DNA of 64,000 bases from Novosphingobium sp. MD-1 (GTDB lineage Bacteria; Pseudomonadota; Alphaproteobacteria; Sphingomonadales; Sphingomonadaceae): contig NZ_BBXA01000033.1 in assembly GCF_001014975.1 (NCBI RefSeq), forward strand, positions 1 to 64,000, written 5' to 3'. Of this stretch, positions 23,543-32,494 are shown piece by piece; positions within the stretch are counted from its first letter, which is position 1; each line of letters starts with the position of its first letter. The position numbers and the translations under genes are program-made. The notes under the pieces were generated by a model. That model did not search any database, was not told the DNA's origin, and saw nothing but the letters and a program-made list of their open reading frames with translations.

Positions 23543-25159
23543 TCAGTAAGCGTAGACGTTCGCCGCCCGTCGGGCGACACCGTCCATGAACATCGACATC
23601 GCCGCGATCGTGGCAGAGTCTTCGATCCCGTAGCGGGCCGCGAGTGTGTCGAGGTTTGAATAGCCGACCCAGGTGCGACCGCGGGCATCCTCCCAGACGA
23701 GCATTCGCAGCGGCAGATCGAGGCCGATCGCCTGGATCTTGTCCATGAGCTTTGTTCCGACCTTGGGGTTCCCGAACGTGATGACTGTCGTCGGACGAAG
23801 CTGGAGATCCGCACGTTGCGCGTTTGCGGCGTGGTCGACGGTTGCGAACACCGGCACCTTTGCTTCGGTGAGCGCGTTCCGGATCCGCGAGACCGTCTCG
23901 GCCGGACCGTACTTGCTTTCCTGGACGACCATCTGCGCCTGATCCACGCCCGGCCCAAGGTTGGACTTGTATGCCTGAGCGATCTGACGGGCGAGGACAG
24001 TAAGGTCGACGCCCTCTTTGTTCGTCAGCAAGGTCACGCACACGAGTTCATCGGAAGCCGTGAAGCGGCTGAGATAGGAACTGAAGCCCGGGGAATCGCC
24101 CTTGACCTCCATGAAACCCGGATGATGCGTGAACTCCCAGCCCAGCATCGCCGGAACGACGGTTCCGTTGGCGAGCTTGGTCGGCATGTATATTACGTCG
24201 CGATCGACCAGCTCCTTGACCAAAGCCGAGCCGGCGAGGCCAATGTCCCACTTGCTGATGTCTTCGGCGGACGACCACAGATCACCGAAGCCGAACAGGT
24301 TGGACGACGCCTCCGGCGGCACGGGCATCGCCTGTCCCCCGACGATGCGGTAACCGGTCGCCGGTTCGACCGGGTTGATGAAGGGTTCCTCGGCCTTGAA
24401 GCGCGAATGCTGATTGTCGCCCGGATGGGACGCAGGCCGGTCGATCTTCGCCTTAGCCGCGAACTCATGGGCGAACATCGTGCTATCGAGGTGCATCGGG
24501 TCGATCTGATGACGTCGAACGAATTCGCGATAGGGCATACCGCTCGCATGCTCGATCGCGAGCGCGAGCAACGCCGCATCCGTTGCGCTCAACGCGACCT
24601 GCGTGCCGCTCTTGAAACGGAGCGGTTCAGCGCGAACAAGATCCAGAAGCTCCGTCGGCTTATATTGCTTCGCGTCGTCGAGGCGGGCTCTGTAGTCAGC
24701 AATGCCGGAGCTGTGCTGCATGAGTTGCAGGATCGTGATGCGCTGCCACGCGGCAGGCAGGCCTGGTACATGCCGTGAGATGGGGTCGCTAAGGTCGAGC
24801 TTGCCCGCTTCCTTCAACTGCATCACCGCCACGGCCGTGAATGCCTGCGTTACCGGTCCGATGTTCCACATCGTCTTGGTCGATGCGAGCTCATCGAGGT
24901 CGAGGCTCGTCTTCCCATAACCCGCCGACCGGGGAATGTAGGGTGCCTGAACGATCGCCATCGACAGGCCCGGAAGCTTGTGCTTCTCGATGAAGTCGGC
25001 AACCAGCTTGTCGATCGTCTCTCCATAGGTGGCGAGCCGGTAATCACCCCGAACGATCGGCAGCACCGGTGTCGGCGCCGTCTGCGCGAAGGCCATGCTT
25101 GAGACCGAGAGAACGGCCGCCGCCGAAAGCATCAGCCGAGTATTTTGTCCGAGACGCAT
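23543..25159 (-). CDS. Inactivated beta-lactamase-fold protein fused to DUF302
   Basis: A 538-residue exported fusion. It has a signal peptide (cleavage near MAFA-QTAPT), then a serine beta-lactamase/class C-like domain (about residues 45-400), then a DUF302 domain (about 420-510: VFATVDHAANAQ, TTVITFGNPKVGTKLM, MLVWED). The catalytic SxxK motif reads P-V-T-Q (residues 102-105, in NIGPVTQAFTA) and the YxN motif reads L-S-A (190-192), so it should not be a working serine hydrolase; a binding or scaffold role is more likely. GGAAGGACGATC precedes ATG 25159. First gene of a two-gene operon. Confidence 0.82.
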   Translation of the reverse strand: MRLGQNTRLMLSAAAVLSVSSMAFAQTAPTPVLPIVRGDYRLATYGETIDKLVADFIEKHKLPGLSMAIVQAPYIPRSAGYGKTSLDLDELASTKTMWNIGPVTQAFTAVAVMQLKEAGKLDLSDPISRHVPGLPAAWQRITILQLMQHSSGIADYRARLDDAKQYKPTELLDLVRAEPLRFKSGTQVALSATDAALLALAIEHASGMPYREFVRRHQIDPMHLDSTMFAHEFAAKAKIDRPASHPGDNQHSRFKAEEPFINPVEPATGYRIVGGQAMPVPPEASSNLFGFGDLWSSAEDISKWDIGLAGSALVKELVDRDVIYMPTKLANGTVVPAMLGWEFTHHPGFMEVKGDSPGFSSYLSRFTASDELVCVTLLTNKEGVDLTVLARQIAQAYKSNLGPGVDQAQMVVQESKYGPAETVSRIRNALTEAKVPVFATVDHAANAQRADLQLRPTTVITFGNPKVGTKLMDKIQAIGLDLPLRMLVWEDARGRTWVGYSNLDTLAARYGIEDSATIAAMSMFMDGVARRAANVYAY

Positions 25160-25307
25160 GATCGTCCTTCCCTGCATGTTGTCGGCGCATCCGGCGCCGG
25201 GATTCGATGGCAGGACTTTCGCAAGACGCGCTCGGACGAACTATTGGACGCTCGACGGGCCGGATCCACACTTCGGTAGGGTCCACCCTGCCGAGGGTAG
25301 GTGATTG

Positions 25308-26306
25308 TCAATTCACGCTTGGGGACTGCGCGACCGGCTGAGCGCTCGGAAGCAAACGTCCGCGCATCAGCAGGACCAGCGTCCCAATGGCGATGGCGAT
25401 AACAAGGATGTTGGCCAAAGCGAAGACGACAGGAGCGAGAATAGCGATGGCACCTCCTGAATCGGCTGGCACCAGCTTGACCATGGCTCCGGCAAGCGCC
25501 GTCGCTCCGAAGGTGAAAGCCCAGTAACTGGGCCCGAAGGGCTGCTCCGCGATCCACCGTGACAGGCGCAAGAGCAACATCGCCTGAAGAATGCCGTATC
25601 CGATCAACATGTGCGCCACCAGGTCAGGAGCGCCTGGACCGACCGCGAGATAGCTAACCGCCCCGACTGCCGGCGGTGCGAGCTGGATTCCGAGTGTCGG
25701 ACGGATCGGAGCCGGCATCGGCTCAGCTGTGTAAAGGCGCAGAAGCAGGACGGATTCCACCGCGAGCCACGTGAAGAACCCCGCGCCGAACGCAATCTGT
25801 CCCCACTCCCGCCACCCCAATGCGGCGGCGACCGTCCCGGTCACGAAGCCGCCGGCAACCATCGGAAGATAGAGCACCGGCGTCGTCGCGGCATCGCTGC
25901 GCCCGCCGCGCCAGAGGATGCCGGTGCGCCAGAGTGCGAACAACAACGTGAAACTGGCCCCGAGAATGAAAAGAACGACCGCCAAAGTCCGCGACACCGT
26001 CAGAAATCCTTGTGCGATCAACAGCGTGCTCACGCCAGCCAGCCCGATAAAGCAGCACTGCACCGGATGTTCGGCTTCCTGCGCAGCGGAAGCTGGCGCC
26101 CACACCCACTTTAGAGCGTACAGGCAACTCACCGACAGCCACGCGGCGAACGCCGCGACAAGGATCCCGTCCGCGACAGTCACCGGCAGGCCCCATACGG
26201 CGTGAGCCGCACGCCAATCGTTAGACAGGCCAGAAAGCCCCAGAACTATGCCGAAGAACGACGCGGGGATGGACGGGTAACCGCCCGAGCGGGACAGCCG
26301 CACCAT
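25308..26306 (-). CDS. TehA/SLAC1-family transporter
   Basis: A 332-residue integral membrane protein with about ten hydrophobic segments. It opens with IPASFFGIVLGLSGLSNDWRAA, the typical start of the tellurite-resistance/dicarboxylate (TDT) family, and ends in IAIAIGTLVLLMRGRLL. Members are anion channels or exporters; the substrate is not predictable. GGAGA lies upstream of ATG 26306. It sits 148 nt upstream of the DUF302 fusion on the same strand, and may or may not be co-transcribed with it. Confidence 0.85.
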   Translation of the reverse strand: MVRLSRSGGYPSIPASFFGIVLGLSGLSNDWRAAHAVWGLPVTVADGILVAAFAAWLSVSCLYALKWVWAPASAAQEAEHPVQCCFIGLAGVSTLLIAQGFLTVSRTLAVVLFILGASFTLLFALWRTGILWRGGRSDAATTPVLYLPMVAGGFVTGTVAAALGWREWGQIAFGAGFFTWLAVESVLLLRLYTAEPMPAPIRPTLGIQLAPPAVGAVSYLAVGPGAPDLVAHMLIGYGILQAMLLLRLSRWIAEQPFGPSYWAFTFGATALAGAMVKLVPADSGGAIAILAPVVFALANILVIAIAIGTLVLLMRGRLLPSAQPVAQSPSVN

Positions 26307-26796
26307 GAGGAATCTCCTTCCAGAAGCTCAGGCCATCTTCGAGCGCTAGCTTCCTACCGCGCGCACAGCCGTGCGCGTCCACTATCGGCTCTCAGGCGTC
26401 CGTCTCCAATCTGCACGCTGGTATGGCCCGATCCGCCCCGCTTTTTGACAGACTCGTCCACCACCTGTGGTCTGGACCGGGAAGGAGCAATGGAATGGCT
26501 CGCAATCACGCGCCTGACGGTGTCCGATGCGGTCGTAAGCCTGGTGTCGTCCATTCACCCCCATCAGCGCCGGTCACAACATCTCGGAAGGTGCCGCCGG
26601 AACCCCGCTTACGATTGCGCGAATGAACGCGCGGCTGCCTTAGACGAACGCAAAGGACGTTCGGCACGTCGGATATCGCGGCGAGGATTGCCAATGCCCT
26701 TATCGGACGGAGCTTGCCGGGTGCTCGTTGCACCTTGAACAATTTCAAAGAGGCTGCTCTTAATCGCGCAATTAAAATCAATGATTGAGGTTGAGG
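26307..26796. other. Gap with no supported gene
   Basis: 490 nt between divergent genes. It holds a small inverted repeat (CGAACG at 26645, CGTTCG at 26658) and an AT-rich stretch at 26758-26785 that probably carries the promoter of the downstream kinase-like gene. Short open frames here have no recognisable content. Confidence 0.5.
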
Positions 26797-28260
26797 ATGG
26801 CGAGCCGCACTCCGCGTGAACTGATCGAGCTTTACTGGACCGAGGTTTGGAATAACCGCAACGCTGACCTTATCCGCGAGCTTTGCTCTGATCCCATCAT
26901 TCGCCATGATCCCAATAGCACGACTGCCCTTTCGCTCGAAGACCAGATTGCCCGGGTAAAGCAGCAAAGCGAAGCAGCGGAGCCCTATTTTGAACACGAG
27001 GTGCTTCTGGCTGACGATACGTATGTCACCTCGGTATGGAACATGCATACCCGCAAAGGTGGCAGGGTCGAGCTGTGCGGGATCGAAGTCTTCAAGGCGG
27101 TTGACGGCAAGTTCACCGATTGCTGGAACTCAAGCTACGTAGCGGGCCGATGGGGACGCGAAGGTGACGTTTCGGTTCCGCAAAACCTGCCGGCTCCCAC
27201 GATGATTTCCAGCCTTGATCAAGTGACTCCCGAATGGTTGCAGGCGGTATTCCAGCATGCGGGCATCGACTCTCAGCGGATCTCGCTGAGCCGTTCGGTG
27301 CCGATCGGGCACGGCAACCTGTCGGTCACCGGGCGCACTGCGATCACCTACAATGCCAATGCCGAAGAGGGGATCCGGTCGGTCGTTTGTAAGATAACCA
27401 CCGACATCGCCGCCGCCGCCCATATCGCTGCCACGCAAGATGTCTACCGGCGCGAAGCATCGGCTTACGCGTTCTTTGGTGCGCAGACCCAGTTTGCGAC
27501 ACCCCGATGCTATTGGAGCAAGGCCGGGGCTGATGGGCGGACGCTTAACCTTGTGTTGCAGGATCTTTCACAAACAACCCGGGCTGTCAGCCAGGTCGAA
27601 GGATGCAGCCCGGCCGAAGCTGTGGCGGTCGGTGCCGAACTCGCCAGGCTCCATACCGCGTACTGGGATCATCCGGACCTGGGCTCGGCCGCGTGGCTGC
27701 TCGATCGCAAGCGGGGTGCCAGCCACTCCGCAGACGTCCAGCTTGCGGCCGCGGCAGCGTTCCGCGATCGTTTCGGTAATCGCGTGACAAGTGGCTGTCT
27801 CGATGCGATCGACCATTTCGCGCGGCGGGCTAAGCAAGACATCCTGAACTTGCCGGTGGGCAAAGCGCTGATCCATGGAGAGCCGCGGGTCGATAACGTG
27901 CTGTTCGAGGACCTGCCCAGCGGCCCGCGAGCCTGGCTGATCGACTGGCAGTTTGCCTCGCTTGGCAGCCCGATGTTTGATCTGGCCTACTTTCTATCGG
28001 GTTCTCTGGAGCCTGCAGACCGACGCGCGGTTGAAGAAGGCATGATCAAGGCGCACCAGGCAGCGATTGCCGTTTGTGATCCGGCATACTCGCTCGATCA
28101 AGCCCGCCGGGAATTCAAGGCTTCTCTTCCGATTGCGCTGCATTTTTCGGTCGGCGCCGTTCTCGCAATCCCACCGGGAGATTTGGAAGACCGCCTGCTC
28201 TCGACTTTAGTCGAACGCAATGTGTCGGCCCTGATTGACTGGGGCTGCCTCGCATCTTGA
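26797..28260 (+). CDS. SnoaL-like domain fused to an APH/CHK-type phosphotransferase
   Basis: A 487-residue fusion. Residues 1-125 are a SnoaL/NTF2-like domain (TPRELIELYWTEVWN ... CGIEVFKAVDGKFTDCW). Residues 135-480 are an aminoglycoside/choline-type kinase fold with the catalytic block HGEPRVDNVLF (360-370) and metal Asp in LIDWQFASLGSP (D383). The usual HGD is HGE, so the catalytic Asp is Glu at 362. Substrates of stand-alone CHK-like kinases are often small alcohols; NTF2-like domains bind hydrophobic ligands. ATG 26797 with GAGG upstream is preferred to an earlier TTG. Monocistronic, just left of the catabolic island. Confidence 0.8.
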   Translation: MASRTPRELIELYWTEVWNNRNADLIRELCSDPIIRHDPNSTTALSLEDQIARVKQQSEAAEPYFEHEVLLADDTYVTSVWNMHTRKGGRVELCGIEVFKAVDGKFTDCWNSSYVAGRWGREGDVSVPQNLPAPTMISSLDQVTPEWLQAVFQHAGIDSQRISLSRSVPIGHGNLSVTGRTAITYNANAEEGIRSVVCKITTDIAAAAHIAATQDVYRREASAYAFFGAQTQFATPRCYWSKAGADGRTLNLVLQDLSQTTRAVSQVEGCSPAEAVAVGAELARLHTAYWDHPDLGSAAWLLDRKRGASHSADVQLAAAAAFRDRFGNRVTSGCLDAIDHFARRAKQDILNLPVGKALIHGEPRVDNVLFEDLPSGPRAWLIDWQFASLGSPMFDLAYFLSGSLEPADRRAVEEGMIKAHQAAIAVCDPAYSLDQARREFKASLPIALHFSVGAVLAIPPGDLEDRLLSTLVERNVSALIDWGCLAS

Positions 28261-28266
28261 GCCACG

Positions 28267-28290
28267 GGCCATCATACGGAATGGATGGCC
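28267..28290 (+). terminator. Weak hairpin after the SnoaL-kinase gene
   Basis: Stem GGCCATC / GATGGCC with a 10-nt loop, starting 6 nt past the stop and lacking a T-run. It lies between convergent genes. Confidence 0.35.
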
Positions 28291-28373
28291 GCTTCGGGGA
28301 AGTCGCAACAGGAACGCGAGTGTCAGCATCAGAGGCGGGACCCTGATCGAAAAGAAGGCGCGCCGCGCCGGCA

Positions 28374-29819
28374 TCAGATCGGCAGATGCGGCTTGCCGGT
28401 ATCGATGGTGATCCAGCGCAGTTCGGTAAATTCGGCAATGCCCGCCTCGCCGCCGAAACGGCCATAGCCGGAAGCCTTGGTGCCACCGAACGGCATCTGC
28501 GCCTCGTCATGCACGGTCGGGCCGTTGATATGGCACATGCCCGCCTCGATCCGCTCTGCCACGGTCAGCGCGCGCGCGATGTCGCGGCCGAACACCGACG
28601 ATGTCAGCCCGTATTCGGTGTCATTGGCGATGCGCACCGCATCGTCATCGTCCTTCGCGCGCAGGATCGTGGTGACCGGACCGAACGATTCCTCGGCATA
28701 GATCAGCATGTCAGGCGTCACGTTGACCAGCGCTACGGCGGAAAGCAGCGTGGCGTCGTCGCCCGCCTCGCCCAGCATCGTTGCGCCCTTCCCCACCGCA
28801 TCCTCGATGAAATGGCGGATGCGCTGCGCCGTGCCGGTATCGATCACCGACCCCAACGGTGCCGCGCCCTGACGCGGATCGCCGGCGCGCAGGGCCTCCA
28901 CACGGGTGCGGAACCTCGTGATGAAAGCATCGGCCACGGCCTCATGCACGATGATCCGTTCGGTCGACATGCAGATCTGACCGCTGTTCATGAACGCGCC
29001 GAAACCGGCCGAAGCAACCGCTGCATCAAGGTCGGCATCGTCCAGCACGATCATCGGCGCCTTGCCGCCCAGTTCCAGCAGGACCGGCTTCAACTGTTCG
29101 GCCGCCAGCGTCGCGATGATCCGGCCCACCTTGGTCGATCCAGTGAAATTGATCCGCCGCACCGCGCGGTGGCGGACCAGCGCGGCCACTACCTCGGCCG
29201 CATCGGCCGGGGCATTGGTCACCACGTTGACCACGCCTTCCGGGAAGCCCGCATCGCGGAACACATCGCCGATCAGCCGGTGGGTCGCGGGGCACTGCTC
29301 GGATGCCTTGAGCACCACGGTATTGCCGCAGGCAAGGGGCGCGGCCACCGCGCGCACCCCCAGAATCACCGGCGCGTTCCACGGCGCGATGCCCAGCACC
29401 ACACCGGCCGGGCGGCGCACCGTCATCGCGTGGCAGCCAGGTCGGTCGGAGAGAATCGTCTCGCCTCGCACCATCGTGGTCAATGCCGCCGCCTCGCGCA
29501 GCATGCTTGCGGCCAGATGCACGTTGAAGTGCGCCCACCCCGCCGATGCGCCGGTTTCAGCAGCCATCGCGGCGGTGAAGGCTTCCCCGCGCGCCTCCAT
29601 GATGTCGGCCGCCGCCAGCAGCAGGCGCCGCCGCGCGTTCGGCCCGTGCGCGGCCCAGCCGGGAAAGGCCCGTGACGCCGCCTCGGCCGCCGCGATCGCA
29701 TCTTCCGCACGCCCCGCCGCAGCGCGGCTCGCCACCCCGCCCAGCGGCCCTGCGCGCTCGAACATGGCGCCCGAGGCGGCCGCCACGTCCCGGTTCGCGA
29801 TCAACAACTTCACGTCCAT
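28374..29819 (-). CDS. Aromatic aldehyde dehydrogenase (vanillin/salicylaldehyde type)
   Basis: A 481-residue NAD(P)-dependent aldehyde dehydrogenase. Catalytic parts: APWNAPV and NFTGSTKVG (cofactor), LLELGGKAP (general base Glu), NSGQICMSTER (nucleophilic Cys). The C-terminal block DEAQMPFGGTKASGYGRFGG with AEFTELRWITI is typical of vanillin and salicylaldehyde dehydrogenases. It should oxidise an aromatic aldehyde to the acid in the cytosol. GGAGGA precedes ATG 29819. It diverges from a second aldehyde dehydrogenase gene, with an island operator between them, and marks the left border of the catabolic island. Confidence 0.9.
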   Translation of the reverse strand: MDVKLLIANRDVAAASGAMFERAGPLGGVASRAAAGRAEDAIAAAEAASRAFPGWAAHGPNARRRLLLAAADIMEARGEAFTAAMAAETGASAGWAHFNVHLAASMLREAAALTTMVRGETILSDRPGCHAMTVRRPAGVVLGIAPWNAPVILGVRAVAAPLACGNTVVLKASEQCPATHRLIGDVFRDAGFPEGVVNVVTNAPADAAEVVAALVRHRAVRRINFTGSTKVGRIIATLAAEQLKPVLLELGGKAPMIVLDDADLDAAVASAGFGAFMNSGQICMSTERIIVHEAVADAFITRFRTRVEALRAGDPRQGAAPLGSVIDTGTAQRIRHFIEDAVGKGATMLGEAGDDATLLSAVALVNVTPDMLIYAEESFGPVTTILRAKDDDDAVRIANDTEYGLTSSVFGRDIARALTVAERIEAGMCHINGPTVHDEAQMPFGGTKASGYGRFGGEAGIAEFTELRWITIDTGKPHLPI

Positions 29820-29888
29820 CTGATCCTCCGGATCGATTGTGGGGAACCGGCGTATGGAGCGCGCCGGCCTTCGGGCTCGTTGCCATAA

Positions 29889-29914
29889 TAGAATTATGTG
29901 CTATCTGACAGAAC
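29889..29914 (+). promoter_or_regulatory. Island operator copy 1 (between the two aldehyde dehydrogenase genes)
   Basis: TAGAAT (29889-29894), 14 nt, then CAGAAC (29909-29914). It has the same outer half-site spacing as the other island copies; the middle half-site is poor (TGCTA). It is 22 nt upstream of the start of the second aldehyde dehydrogenase gene. Confidence 0.55.
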
Positions 29915-29936
29915 AAAATTCAGACCGAGGATGAAC

Positions 29937-31367
29937 ATGACCCAGTATCCCGCGCTCCACATGATGATCGACGGAGAGCGCGTCACCGGCGGCGGACGCA
30001 ACACGTTTCCCGTCGTCAATCCGGCCACCGGCATGAAACTCGGCGACTTGCCGCTCGCCACGCAGGCCGATCTCGACCGGGCGCTGGATACCGCCGCGCG
30101 CGGTTTCGCCCGCTGGCGTCATTCGCCCCCACAGGAACGTGCCGCAGTGCTGGAAGGCGCGGCGCGACTGATGGAGGAACGGCGCGAGGACCTGGCCCGC
30201 ATCGCCACCATGGAACAGGGCAAGACGCTGCCCGAAGCCCGCATCGAAGTGATGATGAACGTCGGCCTGTTTCGTTTCTATGCCGGCGAGGTGTTCCGCC
30301 TCTATGGCCGCGCGCTCGTGCGTCCGTCGGGACTGCGCGCAACGGTCAGCCACGAACCGGTCGGTCCGGTTGCCGCCTTCGCTCCGTGGAACTTCCCGCT
30401 GGGCAATCCGGGGCGCAAGCTGGGGGCGCCGATCGCGGCGGGCTGCTCGGTCATCCTGAAGGCGGCGGAAGAAACCCCTGCCTCCGCGCTGGGCGTGCTG
30501 CAGTGCCTCTATGACGCCGGCCTCCCGCAGGAGGTCGCGCAGGCGGTGTTCGGCGAACCGGCGGAAGTCTCGTCCTATCTTCTGCGCTCGCCGGTGATCC
30601 GCAAGCTGAGCTTCACCGGATCGACCCAGGTCGGCAAGCTGCTGATCAAGCTCGCCGCCGAAGACCTCAAGCGCACGACCATGGAGCTTGGCGGACATGG
30701 CCCGGTGCTGGTGTTCGACGATGTCGATGTCGATCAGGTGCTCGACGCCGTGGTCCCGCACAAGTTCCGCAATGCCGGGCAGGTCTGCGTCGCACCGACG
30801 CGTTTCATCGTGGAGGAAGGCATCTACGACCGCTTCCTCGAAGGCTTCGTCCGCCGCGCGCAGGCGATCCGAGTCGGCAACGGAGTGGAGGACGGCGTAC
30901 AGATGGGGCCGATGGCCAACGCCCGGCGGCCCGAGGCAATGGAGCGGCTGATCGGCGATGCTGTGCGGGCCGGCGCCACGCTTCACACCGGCGGCGCACG
31001 GATCGGCAACCAGGGCTTCTTCTTCGCGCCGACGGTGCTGTCCGACACCCCGCTTTCGGCCGAGATCATGAACGAGGAACCGTTCGGTCCCGTCGCGCTC
31101 ATCAACCGCTATGCCGGTGAAGAAGCCATGATCGCGGAGGCCAATCGCCTGCCCTACGGCCTTGCCGCTTACTGCTGGACCAGCAACGCCAAGCGGCAGA
31201 AGACGATCCAGAACCGGCTCGAAACCGGAATGCTGGCGCTCAACACCACCACCATCGGCGGGGCGGACGCGCCGTTCGGCGGCGTGAAATGGTCGGGCCA
31301 TGGCCATGAGGACGGCCCGGAAGGCCTGGCCGCCTGCCTCGTCACCAAGACCGTCCACGAAGGCTGA
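29937..31367 (+). CDS. Aldehyde dehydrogenase, succinate-semialdehyde-dehydrogenase-like
   Basis: A 476-residue aldehyde dehydrogenase of the GabD-like subgroup. Motifs: FAPWNFPLGNPGRKLG, SFTGSTQVGKLL, TMELGGHGPVLVF (Glu base), NAGQVCVAPTRF (catalytic Cys), and EEPFGPVALINRY. ATG 29937 has CGAGG 6 nt upstream; ATG 29931 is possible. Earlier in-frame ATGs would fall inside the operator. It is followed 28 nt later by the LigW-like decarboxylase gene, so the pair may turn an aldehyde into a carboxylate that the next enzyme decarboxylates; that link is inference. Confidence 0.9.
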   Translation: MTQYPALHMMIDGERVTGGGRNTFPVVNPATGMKLGDLPLATQADLDRALDTAARGFARWRHSPPQERAAVLEGAARLMEERREDLARIATMEQGKTLPEARIEVMMNVGLFRFYAGEVFRLYGRALVRPSGLRATVSHEPVGPVAAFAPWNFPLGNPGRKLGAPIAAGCSVILKAAEETPASALGVLQCLYDAGLPQEVAQAVFGEPAEVSSYLLRSPVIRKLSFTGSTQVGKLLIKLAAEDLKRTTMELGGHGPVLVFDDVDVDQVLDAVVPHKFRNAGQVCVAPTRFIVEEGIYDRFLEGFVRRAQAIRVGNGVEDGVQMGPMANARRPEAMERLIGDAVRAGATLHTGGARIGNQGFFFAPTVLSDTPLSAEIMNEEPFGPVALINRYAGEEAMIAEANRLPYGLAAYCWTSNAKRQKTIQNRLETGMLALNTTTIGGADAPFGGVKWSGHGHEDGPEGLAACLVTKTVHEG

Positions 31368-31395
31368 TCCAGCCGCTGCAACCGGGATAGACACG

Positions 31396-32448
31396 ATGTC
31401 TCACGAACTCAGGACCGGCGGCGACCGCGGCTATCTCCGCATCGCCACCGAAGAAGCCTTCGCCACGCAGGAACAGGTCGATCTGCTGATCCGGCTGGTG
31501 AAGGACGGCAAGGCCGACCGGGGCATTACCTCGCTTTGGGGCTTCTACGGCATGAACAGCGACGGTCGCGCGCGCCAGACGCTCGATCGCCTGCTCGATC
31601 TTGGCGCGGGACGCATCGCCGACATGGACGCCAGCGGCATCGACGTGGCCGTGCTTTCGCTGACCAGCCCCGGCGTGCAGGCCTACGTCGACGTGGAAGA
31701 CGCCCGCCGTGTCAGCGCCTCATCCAACGCCATCCTGGCCGAAGCTGTCGCTGCCCGCCCCGACCGATACGTGGGCATGACCGCGATCGCGCCGCAGGAC
31801 CCGGAATGGAGCGCGGCGGAAATCCGGCGCGGGGCGGAACTCGGCTTCCGGGGCGTGCTCGTCAACAGCCACACCCATGGCGAATATCTCGATCATCCGA
31901 AGTTCGATCCGATCTTCCGCGCGCTGGCCGACACCGGCCATCCGCTCTACATCCACCCCACCACGCCGCCCGACAGCATGATCGGCCCGATGCTCGAAGC
32001 CGGGCTGGACGGCGCGGTGTTCGGCTTCGGCGTGGAGACCGGGCTGCATCTGCTCCGCCTCATCACCTCTGGCATTTTCGATCGCTATCCCGATCTCCAG
32101 ATCATCGTCGGCCATGCGGGAGAAGCGCTGCCCTACTGGCTCTATCGCCTGAACTTCATGCACGGCGCGGGCGTACGTTCGCAACGCTACGCATGCCTGA
32201 AGCCGCTGCGGCACGACCTGTTCCATTACATGCGCAACAACGTGCTGGTGACCACCAGCGGGATGCCGTTCGAACCGGCGATCAAGCTGTGCCTCGATGT
32301 GCTGGGCGAAGACCGCGTGATGTACGCGATGGACTATCCCTACCAGTACGTGCCCGAAGAGGTGCGCATCCACGACCTGCTCGACATAGCCGACGGCGCG
32401 AAGAAGAAGCTGATGCAGACCAACGCCGAACGCGTATTCCGGCTCTGA
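31396..32448 (+). CDS. ligW: LigW-like 5-carboxyvanillate-type non-oxidative decarboxylase
   Basis: A 350-residue amidohydrolase-fold decarboxylase. The N-terminus (GYLRIATEEAFAT) and blocks SLWGFYG, ADMDASGID, AIAPQDPEWSA, VNSHTHGEYLD, EAGLDGAVFGFGVETG, VGHAGEALPYWLYRL and YAMDYPYQYV closely follow remembered LigW of Sphingobium SYK-6. Metal ligands expected for LigW (a Glu, a His and an Asp) match E19, H187 and D313. LigW removes the ortho carboxyl of 5-carboxyvanillate to give vanillate; here the substrate may be a related ortho-carboxyphenol. It is second gene of an operon behind an aldehyde dehydrogenase gene under island operator 1. Confidence 0.85.
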   Translation: MSHELRTGGDRGYLRIATEEAFATQEQVDLLIRLVKDGKADRGITSLWGFYGMNSDGRARQTLDRLLDLGAGRIADMDASGIDVAVLSLTSPGVQAYVDVEDARRVSASSNAILAEAVAARPDRYVGMTAIAPQDPEWSAAEIRRGAELGFRGVLVNSHTHGEYLDHPKFDPIFRALADTGHPLYIHPTTPPDSMIGPMLEAGLDGAVFGFGVETGLHLLRLITSGIFDRYPDLQIIVGHAGEALPYWLYRLNFMHGAGVRSQRYACLKPLRHDLFHYMRNNVLVTTSGMPFEPAIKLCLDVLGEDRVMYAMDYPYQYVPEEVRIHDLLDIADGAKKKLMQTNAERVFRL

Positions 32449-32457
32449 AAATCCTGT

Positions 32458-32489
32458 CGCCTCCGGCGCCCGACGCGGCTCCGGGGGCG
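32458..32489. terminator. GC-rich hairpin between convergent ligW and hydratase genes
   Basis: Imperfect stem CGCCTCCGG / CCGGGGGCG (one G-T pair) with a 14-nt loop in the 46-nt convergent gap. No T-run; possible bidirectional stop. Confidence 0.35.
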
Positions 32490-32494
32490 GCGGG

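Noticed and set aside
29889..29894. TAGAAT boxes (also at 48551 and 52472) as simple -10 promoter elements
   Set aside because: The second AGAA half-site always follows exactly 20 bp later and other copies read AAGAAC, so a regulator site explains them better, although overlap with promoters is possible.
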